DNA of 8,456 nucleotides from an uncultured Prevotella sp. (GTDB taxonomy: Bacteria > Bacteroidota > Bacteroidia > Bacteroidales > Bacteroidaceae). This document shows positions 1 through 6,255 of the stretch, one piece after another. A program made the translations under genes and the position numbers. The stretch covers positions 1 to 8,456 of the forward strand of contig CAJMAO010000069.1 in assembly GCA_905211345.1 (NCBI GenBank), given 5' to 3'. The notes below the pieces were generated by a model that worked only from the letters and a program-made list of their open reading frames with translations, did not search any database and was not told the origin of the DNA. Every line of letters begins with the position of its first letter. Position 1 is the first letter of the stretch.

Positions 1-111
1 CCCTCTTCGAGGACGGGCGGGTTAGTTTTGACTTACCGCAAGTTCCGTTCCCTTCAGTCACTCCACATGCGGTTAAGCATAGTTCACCCCCTTCAGGGAC
101 GGGGTTGGCAC
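1..111 (-). mobile_element. Possible 5' end of a group II intron ribozyme (partial, runs off the left edge)
   Basis: No convincing reading frame covers this stretch. Read on the minus strand from 111 leftwards it begins GTGCC, like the GUGYG start of group II introns. A short CCCC/GGGG stem follows (about 104-87), ending in GGGTGAACT, then a CTTAACCGCATG segment and GAGTGACTGAAGGGAACGG. A CCTC-GAA-GAGG stem-loop lies at the very edge. This order resembles domain I of bacterial group II introns as I remember them. The rest of the ribozyme and any reverse transcriptase would lie outside the window, so neither can be seen. It could instead be another structured RNA or degenerate intergenic DNA. 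Confidence 0.3.
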
Positions 112-162
112 CTATACGTTATACAACAAAACTGCGGACGATCCCCTTTCACAAAACCGACA

Positions 163-177
163 GTATGTTAAACATAC
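163..177. promoter_or_regulatory. 15-bp palindrome upstream of the LUD gene promoter
   Basis: GTATGTT-A-AACATAC is a perfect 7-bp inverted repeat around one central base. Its centre lies about 60 bp before the transcription start expected from the -7 box at 220-227, a usual distance for an activator site. That it is an operator is inference; the palindrome itself is seen directly. Confidence 0.35.
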
Positions 178-219
178 CATATTTATGACGCATCACGCCC
201 GAAATGACAAAAAAATGAG

Positions 220-227
220 TAATTTTG
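220..227 (+). promoter_or_regulatory. Bacteroidetes-type -7 promoter box for the LUD gene
   Basis: TAATTTTG matches the Bacteroidetes primary sigma consensus TAnnTTTG exactly and is followed by CATT. Transcription would begin near 232-235, leaving a leader of roughly 30 nt before the ATG at 266. I see no clear TTTG -33 element about 20 bp upstream. The box decides the gene start: an in-frame ATG at 185 and another at 215 lie upstream of the predicted transcript start. Confidence 0.65.
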
Positions 228-265
228 CATTCACGTACGCCAATAAACTCAATACAAAACACATT

Positions 266-901
266 ATGACACCTAAAGAAATACGCAACAACCGACTTGC
301 GGAAAAAATGATAAAGAACCTGAAGCGACGCAACTTCGAGGCCATATACTGCCCTACTGCGGCCGAGGCCGTTGAGAAAATATCGGCCATGATACCCGAC
401 GGCAGCACCGTGACATGGGGCGGCTCGATGACAATACGCGACATGGGGCTGACCGCCGCGCTGCACAAACGCGCCCTGAAGGTGCTCGACCGCGACCTTG
501 CCGCCGACCGCGACGAAGCGCAACGCATATACCGCGAGGCGTTCTCGGCCGACTTCTACCTGTCGAGCGTGAACGCGATAAGCGAAGACGGCGTGATAGT
601 GAACATCGACGGCAACGGCAACCGCGTAGCCGCGATAACCTTCGGGCCTAAGAAGGTGATATTCGTAGTGGGACTGAACAAGGTGGCGCAAGACGTCAGC
701 GCCGCACTCGCGCGCGCCCGCTCGACCGCCAGCCCGATTAACGCCGCCCGCTTCGACATAAAAACCCCGTGCCAAGTTGACGGCGTATGCCACAACTGCA
801 ACTCGCCCGAGAGTATCTGCAACTACATACACTTCATGCGCAACTCGCACCCCGCAGGCCGCCACACCGTAGTGCTGGTGGGCGAAGAACTGGGGTATTG
901 A
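266..901 (+). CDS. LUD-domain (LutC/YkgG-like) lactate utilization family protein
   Basis: This 211-residue protein belongs to the LUD family (formerly DUF162), whose LutC members work with iron-sulfur proteins LutA and LutB in oxidising lactate to pyruvate in the cytoplasm. Family-like segments are the WGGSMTIRDMGL stretch (about 51-62), the ADFYLSSVNAISEDGVIVNIDGNGNR core (starting near 95, given here by its ends: ADFYL to GNGNR) and VIFVVGLNKV (131-140). The C-terminal part carries four cysteines, C169, C175, C178 and C185, spaced C-x5-C-x2-C-x6-C, which could bind a metal or Fe-S cluster. The ATG at 266 is preferred over in-frame ATGs at 185 and 215 because a -7 promoter box lies at 220-227 and the extra N-terminus looks uninformative. 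No lutA or lutB lies nearby, so this is a stand-alone form whose substrate cannot be stated. The family call is firm; a lactate role is inferred only. Confidence 0.85.
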   Translation: MTPKEIRNNRLAEKMIKNLKRRNFEAIYCPTAAEAVEKISAMIPDGSTVTWGGSMTIRDMGLTAALHKRALKVLDRDLAADRDEAQRIYREAFSADFYLSSVNAISEDGVIVNIDGNGNRVAAITFGPKKVIFVVGLNKVAQDVSAALARARSTASPINAARFDIKTPCQVDGVCHNCNSPESICNYIHFMRNSHPAGRHTVVLVGEELGY

Positions 902-912
902 CCAGTCAAAGC

Positions 913-1078
913 ACTAAACACCCACCCCAGCCCTCCCAAAGGGAGGGAGTTGGAAATGACTTGCCAATCAACCAATAGCAAAAAAATAACTTTTTAATAG
1001 TACATTACAACACCTTGCCCTACTGGCTTAGGCTATTCAAGCTCCCTCCCTTCGGGAGGGGTGGGGTGGGTGTTTAGT
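913..1078. repeat. 166-bp MITE-like inverted-repeat element filling the LUD-topB gap
   Basis: Bases 913-937 and 1054-1078 are inverted repeats matching at 24 of 25 positions (ends ACTAAACACCCACCCC and its complement; only 930 disagrees). The pairing continues inwards, roughly 939-949 with 1042-1052. Each arm also folds on itself as CCCTCCC-AAA-GGGAGGG (931-947) and CCCTCCC-TTC-GGGAGGG (1044-1060). The core is AT-rich and has no reading frame. The element starts 11 bp after the LUD stop and ends 10 bp before the topB ATG. I see no target-site duplication at its edges. It resembles small non-autonomous palindromic repeats found between genes in Bacteroidetes. The left hairpin could slow transcription but has no U-tract. 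Confidence 0.8.
961..994 (+). promoter_or_regulatory. Weak candidate promoter for topB inside the repeat element
   Basis: TTG at 961-963 and TAACTTTT at 987-994 (7 of 8 to TAnnTTTG, missing the final G) are about 23 bp apart, slightly wide for the Bacteroidetes -33/-7 pair. A second 7-of-8 match, TAGTTTTT, overlaps the element's right end at 1075-1082 but would leave topB almost leaderless. Because the element fills the intergenic space, any topB promoter outside the LUD transcript must lie in or at the edge of it. Confidence 0.25.
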
Positions 1079-1088
1079 TTTTCCAATT

Positions 1089-3134
1089 ATGATTGTCTGC
1101 ATAGCCGAGAAACCGAGCGTGGCGCGCGACATAGCGCGGATACTGGGGGCGACAGCCTCGCACGAGGGATACATGGAGGGCAACGGCTACCAAGTGACAT
1201 GGACTTTCGGCCACCTGTGCACGCTGAAAGAACCCGACGACTACACCCCGATGTGGAAGCGGTGGAGCCTTGCCGCGCTGCCGATGATACCACAACGCTT
1301 CGGCATAAAGCTGATTGACGACAAAGGAATAATAAAACAGTTTTCCGTCATAGAGCGCCTCATGCAGGCCGCCGACGGCATAATAAACTGCGGCGACGCC
1401 GGACAGGAGGGTGAACTGATACAGCGGTGGGTGATGCAGAAAGCTCAGGCGAAGTGCCCGGTGAAGCGTCTGTGGATTTCGTCGATGACCGACGAGGCCA
1501 TACGCGAAGGCTTCAGCACGCTGAAAGACCAAGAGGAGTACAAGCCCCTGTACCTTGCCGGACTGAGCCGGGCCATCGGCGACTGGCTGCTAGGCATGAA
1601 CGCCACTCGCCTGTACACGCTGAAATACGGGCAGGATAGGCAGGTGCTGTCGGTTGGGCGCGTGCAGACACCTACCCTCGCACTCATAGTGAACCGCCAA
1701 AAGGAAATAGACAACTTCAAGCCCGAACCTTACTGGGTGCTCTCCACGGTGTACCGCGACACGCTGTTCACCGCCACAAAAGGCAAATTCACGAGCAAAG
1801 AGGAAGGCGAGCAGTCGTTCGCGAAGATAGCTGACAAGCCGTTCACCGTGACCGACGTGCAGAAAAAGGCCGGACGCGAAGCCCCGCCCCACCTCTACGA
1901 CCTGACATCGCTGCAGGTTGACTGCAACAAAAAATACTCCATGAGCGCCGAGACTACGCTCAACGTGATACAGTCGCTCTATGAGAAAAAACTGACAACG
2001 TACCCCCGTGTGGATACTCAGTACCTCAGCGACGACATCTATCCCAAGTGCCCCGCAACCCTGCGCGGGCTACGTGGATATGAGACATTTACGCAACCGC
2101 TCTTAGGCAAGCCTCTGCCAAAGAGCAAAAAGGTATTCGACACGTCGAAAGTGACCGACCACCACGCAATAATCCCTACGGGCGTTCCGGCCCAAAACCT
2201 TACAGATTTAGAGCGCAACGTTTACGACCTGATAGCAAGACGCTTTATCAGCGCGTTCTATCCCGACTGTAAGTTCTCTACGACGACGGTCATGGGCAAG
2301 GTTGACGACGTGGAATTCAAAGTCTCAGGCAAGCAAATTCTTGACCCGGGCTGGCGTCTGCTGTACGCCAAGGACGCGCCAATGGCCGACGGCGACAACA
2401 CGAAACAGCAGGACGAGGAACGTACATTGCCAGCCTTCACCAAAGGAGAAAGCGGCCCACACACGCCAACGCTTACCGAAAAGTGGACCACTCCGCCCCC
2501 ATACTACACCGAAGCGACGCTGCTACGCGCCATGGAGACGGCGGGAAAGTTCGTCGATGACGAAGAACTGCGCGCCGCCCTGAAGGAAAACGGCATCGGG
2601 CGGCCGTCGTCGAGGGCGAACATAATCGAGACTTTGTTTAAAAGACACTACATTAAGCGCGAACGCAAGCGGATTGTGGCCACGCCGACAGGCATCGAAC
2701 TAATAGGAATAATAAAGGAGGAACTGCTTAAAAGCTGCGAACTGACAGGCATTTGGGAAAAGAAACTGCGCGACATAGAGCACAAGAAATATGACGCCGG
2801 GCAATTCATTGACGAGCTAAAGCAGCAAATCACCACGATAGTAAACGACGTGCTGGCCGACAACAGCAACCGCCACGTGACAGTAATGACCGAAGATGAC
2901 CTGAAGAAAAAGGCAAAGAAAAAAGCCACGGCACCTAAACCAAAGGTGCAGACCACGGCCAAAACAACCACGACAAAAACCGGAAAAGCAAAAGAAACAC
3001 TGCCTGCCGACGACTCGATCGTAGGCAGCAACTGTCCCGTATGCGGCAAAGGGCGCATAATAAAGGGCAAAACCGCCTACGGATGCGACCGCTGGCGCGA
3101 GGGTTGCACATTCAGATTGCCTTTTAAGCAATAA
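1089..3134 (+). CDS. topB: DNA topoisomerase III (type IA)
   Basis: This 681-residue enzyme passes one DNA strand through a transient single-strand break, relaxing negative supercoils and resolving linked replication or recombination intermediates in the cytoplasm. The N-terminal Toprim domain starts MIVCIAEKPSVARDIA with the catalytic Glu7 and has the acidic motif DAGQEGELI at 103-111. D103 and E107 are present, but the second Asp of the classical DxDxE is Gly105. The active-site tyrosine is Tyr305 in TTYPRVDT, and the ENGIGRPSSRA motif lies near residue 500. A Lys/Thr/Ala-rich linker (about 603-640) leads to a C-terminal zinc-finger-like module with cysteines 649, 652, 666 and 673. The length is normal for the TopB family. 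The ATG at 1089 begins exactly at the conserved N-terminus. It is followed after 27 bp by the lipoprotein gene on the same strand, so the two are probably co-transcribed. Confidence 0.95.
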   Translation: MIVCIAEKPSVARDIARILGATASHEGYMEGNGYQVTWTFGHLCTLKEPDDYTPMWKRWSLAALPMIPQRFGIKLIDDKGIIKQFSVIERLMQAADGIINCGDAGQEGELIQRWVMQKAQAKCPVKRLWISSMTDEAIREGFSTLKDQEEYKPLYLAGLSRAIGDWLLGMNATRLYTLKYGQDRQVLSVGRVQTPTLALIVNRQKEIDNFKPEPYWVLSTVYRDTLFTATKGKFTSKEEGEQSFAKIADKPFTVTDVQKKAGREAPPHLYDLTSLQVDCNKKYSMSAETTLNVIQSLYEKKLTTYPRVDTQYLSDDIYPKCPATLRGLRGYETFTQPLLGKPLPKSKKVFDTSKVTDHHAIIPTGVPAQNLTDLERNVYDLIARRFISAFYPDCKFSTTTVMGKVDDVEFKVSGKQILDPGWRLLYAKDAPMADGDNTKQQDEERTLPAFTKGESGPHTPTLTEKWTTPPPYYTEATLLRAMETAGKFVDDEELRAALKENGIGRPSSRANIIETLFKRHYIKRERKRIVATPTGIELIGIIKEELLKSCELTGIWEKKLRDIEHKKYDAGQFIDELKQQITTIVNDVLADNSNRHVTVMTEDDLKKKAKKKATAPKPKVQTTAKTTTTKTGKAKETLPADDSIVGSNCPVCGKGRIIKGKTAYGCDRWREGCTFRLPFKQ

Positions 3135-3161
3135 ACAACAGATTTTTAAGTTATTATAAAT

Positions 3162-5228
3162 GTGAAGACATACGCATATATAATAATATGTGTAATGGCC
3201 GCCGCCATAACGTCATGCGGTGCCGACCATTATATGAAAAAAGGCGAGAAATACCTCGCCGTAGGCGAATATTACGACGCTGCGGCGGAGTTTAAGGTGG
3301 CCTACAACAAAACAGCGGCAAAAGAAAGGACTAAACGCGGACAGCGCGCGGCAAAGCTTGCCCACTGCTACGACCGCATAAACTCTAACGCCAAAGCCAT
3401 AGCGGCCTACCGCAACGTAATCCGTTACAAGCAGGACAGCATCGACACACACCTCAATTTGGCGCGACTGCTGATGAAAGCGGGCAGCTACAAGGAGGCG
3501 GCAAAGGAATACCAACTGGTTTTAGACACGCTGCCCGACAACGAACTGGCCAAGACCGGGCTGTCATCGGCACTGTCGGCACAGGCTGAAAAGGACGCAG
3601 GCTCACGCTACATCGTGAAGAAGATGGACATATTCAACTCGCGCCGGGCCGATTATTCGCCTATGCTTTTCGGCGACGAGTATGACCAACTGTACTTCAC
3701 TTCCACCCGCAACGAAGCCCAAGGCGACGAACTGAGCGGCATAACCGGCACAAAAAACGGCGACATCTTTTTCTCACAGAAAGACGAAACAGGCAAATGG
3801 CAACGCCCGGAGACAATAGAATCGGGCCTCAACACCGAGTATGACGAAGGCGCTTGCTGCTTTACGACAGACCAGCGCGAAATGTATCTAACGCAATGTG
3901 TCACCGACCCGAATTATCCCCGATACGCTACAATCGTGACATCCAGCCGTTCAGACGCGGCGTGGGGCAAGCCTACGCCGCTGGAGATAACGCGCGACAC
4001 ACTGTCAAGCTACGCCCATCCGGCAATATCTCCCGACGGCGAATGGCTTTACTTTACGTCAGACATGCCCGGAGGCAAGGGCGGCTACGACATCTGGCGC
4101 ATACGAATGACGGCCGCCGGGCTTGGAGGAGTCGAGAATCTGGGCGAGCCCATCAATACGCCGGGCGACGAGATGTTCCCTACATTCAGGCCGAACGGAG
4201 ACCTATATTTCTCGTCAAACGGGCATAAAGGACTGGGCGGACTTGACATTTACATCGCTACAGTTGACCCGAAGACAAAGCATTTCGTGCTGGAACATCC
4301 CGGATACCCGCTCAACTCGCAGGCCGACGACTTCGGGATGACGTTTGAAGGGCCGCACAACCGAGGTTTCTTCTCGTCAAACCGGGGTGACGCGCGCGGC
4401 TACGACCACATCTACAGCTTCGAGAAACCCGAAGTAATACAGACCGTGAAAGGCTGGGTTTACGAAATGGAAGGCTACGAACTGCCTGAAGCCCAAGTGT
4501 ATATGGTGGGCAGCGACGGCACCAACCTTAAGCTCGGAGTAAAGCTGGACGGCTCGTTCACGCAGGTAATCCAGCCGGGTGTCGACTATGTAATGCTGGC
4601 CACATGCAAAGGTTTCCTTAACCATAAGGAAGAACTTCGCGTCGAGCCTGTAACCGAATCAAAGGAATATGTGCTGCAATTCCCGTTAGCGTCGATACGC
4701 GTTCCTGTGCTGATTGACAACATTTTCTACGACTTTGACAAGTATTCGTTGCGGCCGGAGTCGAAAACCGCGCTCGACGAGCTGGTGAAACTGCTGAACG
4801 AGAATCCCAACGTCACGATAGAACTGAGCGCGCACTGCGACTATAAAGGCAGCGAGGAGTACAACAAAACACTGTCGCAAAACAGGGCGCAGGCCGTGGT
4901 CGACTATCTCATAGAGCACGGAATAGCAAAGGACAGGCTGTCGCCTGTGGGCTATGGAAAAGGAAAGCCCAAGACAATACGCAAGAAACTGACCGAGAAA
5001 TATACGTGGCTGAAAGAAGGCGACGTGCTGACCGAGGACTTCATAAAGCAGCTTGACCCAGAGAAACAGGAAATATGCAACCAGCTGAACCGCCGAACCG
5101 AATTCATAGTGCTACGCATCACATACGGAATGTTTGACGAAAAAGGCAACCTGAAGAACCCTCCAAAAGCACAAGAGCCGGCAAGCGGCGACACCGGCGA
5201 TGACGAGTTTTATTTCGAAATAGAATAA
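3162..5228 (+). CDS. PorE-like outer-membrane lipoprotein (TPR, beta-propeller, CRD, OmpA domains)
   Basis: This 688-residue protein has a lipoprotein signal with lipobox AITSC, so Cys19 would be lipidated. TPR-like helices span about 23-135. PD40-type beta-propeller repeats follow at about 155-420, with motifs such as SPDGEWLYFTSDMPGGKGGYDIW. A carboxypeptidase-regulatory-like fold lies at about 427-505. The C-terminal OmpA peptidoglycan-binding domain (about 515-655) carries FYDFDKYSLRPES and the diaminopimelate-binding pair D560 and R575. This order matches PorE (PG1058) of Porphyromonas gingivalis, a type IX secretion component anchored to peptidoglycan, and the length is similar. Similar-domain paralogs occur in Bacteroidetes without a proven T9SS role, and no other por genes are here, so the function is only probable. 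The start is GTG: an in-frame stop at 3147-3149 rules out longer forms, and the next ATG (residue 12) would destroy the signal peptide. Confidence 0.8.
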   Translation: MKTYAYIIICVMAAAITSCGADHYMKKGEKYLAVGEYYDAAAEFKVAYNKTAAKERTKRGQRAAKLAHCYDRINSNAKAIAAYRNVIRYKQDSIDTHLNLARLLMKAGSYKEAAKEYQLVLDTLPDNELAKTGLSSALSAQAEKDAGSRYIVKKMDIFNSRRADYSPMLFGDEYDQLYFTSTRNEAQGDELSGITGTKNGDIFFSQKDETGKWQRPETIESGLNTEYDEGACCFTTDQREMYLTQCVTDPNYPRYATIVTSSRSDAAWGKPTPLEITRDTLSSYAHPAISPDGEWLYFTSDMPGGKGGYDIWRIRMTAAGLGGVENLGEPINTPGDEMFPTFRPNGDLYFSSNGHKGLGGLDIYIATVDPKTKHFVLEHPGYPLNSQADDFGMTFEGPHNRGFFSSNRGDARGYDHIYSFEKPEVIQTVKGWVYEMEGYELPEAQVYMVGSDGTNLKLGVKLDGSFTQVIQPGVDYVMLATCKGFLNHKEELRVEPVTESKEYVLQFPLASIRVPVLIDNIFYDFDKYSLRPESKTALDELVKLLNENPNVTIELSAHCDYKGSEEYNKTLSQNRAQAVVDYLIEHGIAKDRLSPVGYGKGKPKTIRKKLTEKYTWLKEGDVLTEDFIKQLDPEKQEICNQLNRRTEFIVLRITYGMFDEKGNLKNPPKAQEPASGDTGDDEFYFEIE

Positions 5229-5234
5229 ACCTTT

Positions 5235-5353
5235 TATAATGAGTTAAGGAGTTGAAGAAGTTAAGGAGTTAAGACAAGTGTTTTGTAACCAAAAACAAAT
5301 AATAAGGGTATTGTCTTAACTCCTTAACTTCTTCAACTCCTTAACTCATTATA
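5235..5353. repeat. Perfect 43-bp inverted repeat between convergent genes
   Basis: Bases 5235-5277 and 5311-5353 are exact reverse complements over 43 bp, separated by a 33-nt AT-rich loop. Each arm contains four tandem copies of an 8-9 bp unit: GAGTTAAG, GAGTTGAAG, AAGTTAAG and GAGTTAAG (5241-5273 in the left arm). The element begins 6 bp after the lipoprotein gene stop and ends 19 bp before the stop end of the convergent minus-strand operon. It can form a very strong hairpin in RNA from either strand, so it may act as a bidirectional terminator, although no U-tract follows directly. Its perfect symmetry also fits a small mobile palindromic element. Confidence 0.9.
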
Positions 5354-5372
5354 CTATCCATACGCACAGCCA

Positions 5373-5702
5373 TTACTCCCTCGCAATGGCCTTATATCCG
5401 CCCAAGAAAATGACAGAAAGCAGCAAAAGCCAAAGCATATAAGGCTTATCAAGAAGCAAATGGCCGGATGACACGAATGTGAAAAGATTGCTGACACATT
5501 CGGAAAGGCCGTCTATCCAGTCGAACTTGACGCAACACACCACTCCGACCACAACACATAAAGCCGTCCAAAGGCGGTTAAGCCTGCGCTCGCGGTCGGG
5601 CAACCTGCGCATGACACGGCGCGAAAAGCCATCATCGGGCAAGTCAATCCTGTTGCCTTCAAAAAACTTTTTGACCAAAAGCTCATCCTTATTATCAGTC
5701 AT
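5373..5702 (-). CDS. Small two-TM protein, DUF5056-like, probable anti-sigma factor
   Basis: The product has 109 residues. The N-terminal cytoplasmic part (1-40) carries LLVKKFFEGN and the motif FSRRVMRRLPDRERR (26-40), which I recognise from DUF5056-type Bacteroidetes proteins. Two hydrophobic segments follow at about 43-59 and 88-104, so it is an inner-membrane protein. It is the last gene of the minus-strand operon and overlaps the sigma factor gene by 8 bp (ATGACTGA), which suggests translational coupling. A good Shine-Dalgarno AAAGGAG precedes its ATG. A short membrane protein fused this tightly to an ECF sigma gene is usually its anti-sigma factor, so that role is inferred from context and size. 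No zinc-binding anti-sigma motif (HxxxCxxC) is visible. Confidence 0.75.
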   Translation of the reverse strand: MTDNKDELLVKKFFEGNRIDLPDDGFSRRVMRRLPDRERRLNRLWTALCVVVGVVCCVKFDWIDGLSECVSNLFTFVSSGHLLLDKPYMLWLLLLSVIFLGGYKAIARE

Positions 5703-6228
5703 ATCCGTTCTCCTTTAAATATGTTGCAAGTTTTGACTTACCGCGCGAGAGGTGTGATTTCACCGTGCCCGGCGACATGCCTGTTATCGCTGATATACGT
5801 TCTATGGGCTGTCCTTCGACCAACTGCAGCGTGACGCACATACGCTCGTCGGCCTTCAGCAGTTTTAAAGCCTCGTACAAGTCAACCTTCAGCCCGCCGT
5901 CGGCAGTCCTTGCGCTGACGCGCGTCACGCTCTCGTCAATATCAAATGTGGTCTTGCGTGACCTGACATGATCCAAGAACACACGGTAGGCGATGCCGAA
6001 CAACCAAGTCTGAAAGCCCGCCACGCCCCGGAAAGAGCCTATATGCGTGTAAGCCTTGATGAACGTCTCCTGCGCAAGGTCGTCGCTCAACGGGGTGTCG
6101 CCGAGAGTCTGGTGCAGGAAGAACCTCCGCACCGCCTGCTGGTGCTTCCTCACAAGCGCGTCGAACGCCCGCTTGTCGCCCAACGCCACAACCCGGGCCA
6201 CCAACGATATGTCGCCAAGAGACTTCAT
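5695..6228 (-). CDS. ECF-type RNA polymerase sigma factor
   Basis: This 177-residue sigma-70 family protein directs RNA polymerase to an alternative promoter set. Region 2 (about 23-90) includes DDLAQETFIKAYTHIGSFRG for core binding and FQTWLFGIAYRVFLDHVR for -10 recognition. Region 4 (about 115-170) carries the helix-turn-helix IERISAITGMSPGTVKSHLSRGK that reads the -35 element. The acidic linker of housekeeping sigmas is absent, and the length is typical for the ECF group. It starts 27 bp after the stop of the DUF6249-like gene and overlaps the downstream DUF5056-like gene, so it sits in the middle of a three-gene operon. The ATG at 6228 has AGG 8-10 nt upstream and begins a normal N-terminus. 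The target genes cannot be told from this window. Confidence 0.95.
   Translation of the reverse strand: MKSLGDISLVARVVALGDKRAFDALVRKHQQAVRRFFLHQTLGDTPLSDDLAQETFIKAYTHIGSFRGVAGFQTWLFGIAYRVFLDHVRSRKTTFDIDESVTRVSARTADGGLKVDLYEALKLLKADERMCVTLQLVEGQPIERISAITGMSPGTVKSHLSRGKSKLATYLKENGYD
5710..5716 (-). promoter_or_regulatory. Shine-Dalgarno for the DUF5056-like gene, inside the sigma factor gene
   Basis: AAAGGAG on the minus strand lies 7 nt before the ATG at 5702, within the last codons of the sigma gene. Strong Shine-Dalgarno sites are uncommon in Bacteroidetes, where most leaders are AT-rich. Here it can support re-initiation by ribosomes finishing the sigma factor, keeping the two products in ratio. 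Confidence 0.6.
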
Positions 6229-6255
6229 CGCTTACCTGTAATGAGCCGGCCGATA

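Noticed and set aside
185..265. Longer start for the LUD gene at ATG 185 or 215
   Set aside because: An exact TAnnTTTG promoter box lies at 220-227, inside the extension, and the extra residues show no family similarity. The ATG at 266 fits the usual family N-terminus.
149..865. Long minus-strand open frame opposite the LUD gene
   Set aside because: It mirrors a clearly recognisable plus-strand gene in GC-rich sequence and its composition (Val, Ala, Arg, His, Tyr rich) is typical of an antisense shadow.
931..947. Intrinsic terminator for the LUD gene (CCCTCCC-AAA-GGGAGGG)
   Set aside because: The hairpin is strong but no U-tract follows, and it is part of the larger inverted-repeat element. 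A terminator effect is possible but not supported enough to annotate on its own.
1074..1532. Minus-strand open frame across the start of topB
   Set aside because: It overlaps the conserved Toprim domain of topB and shows no domain of its own.
5235..5353. CRISPR-like array from the repeated GAGTTAAG units
   Set aside because: The units are directly tandem without spacers and are mirrored in an inverted arm, so this is a palindromic repeat, not a CRISPR.
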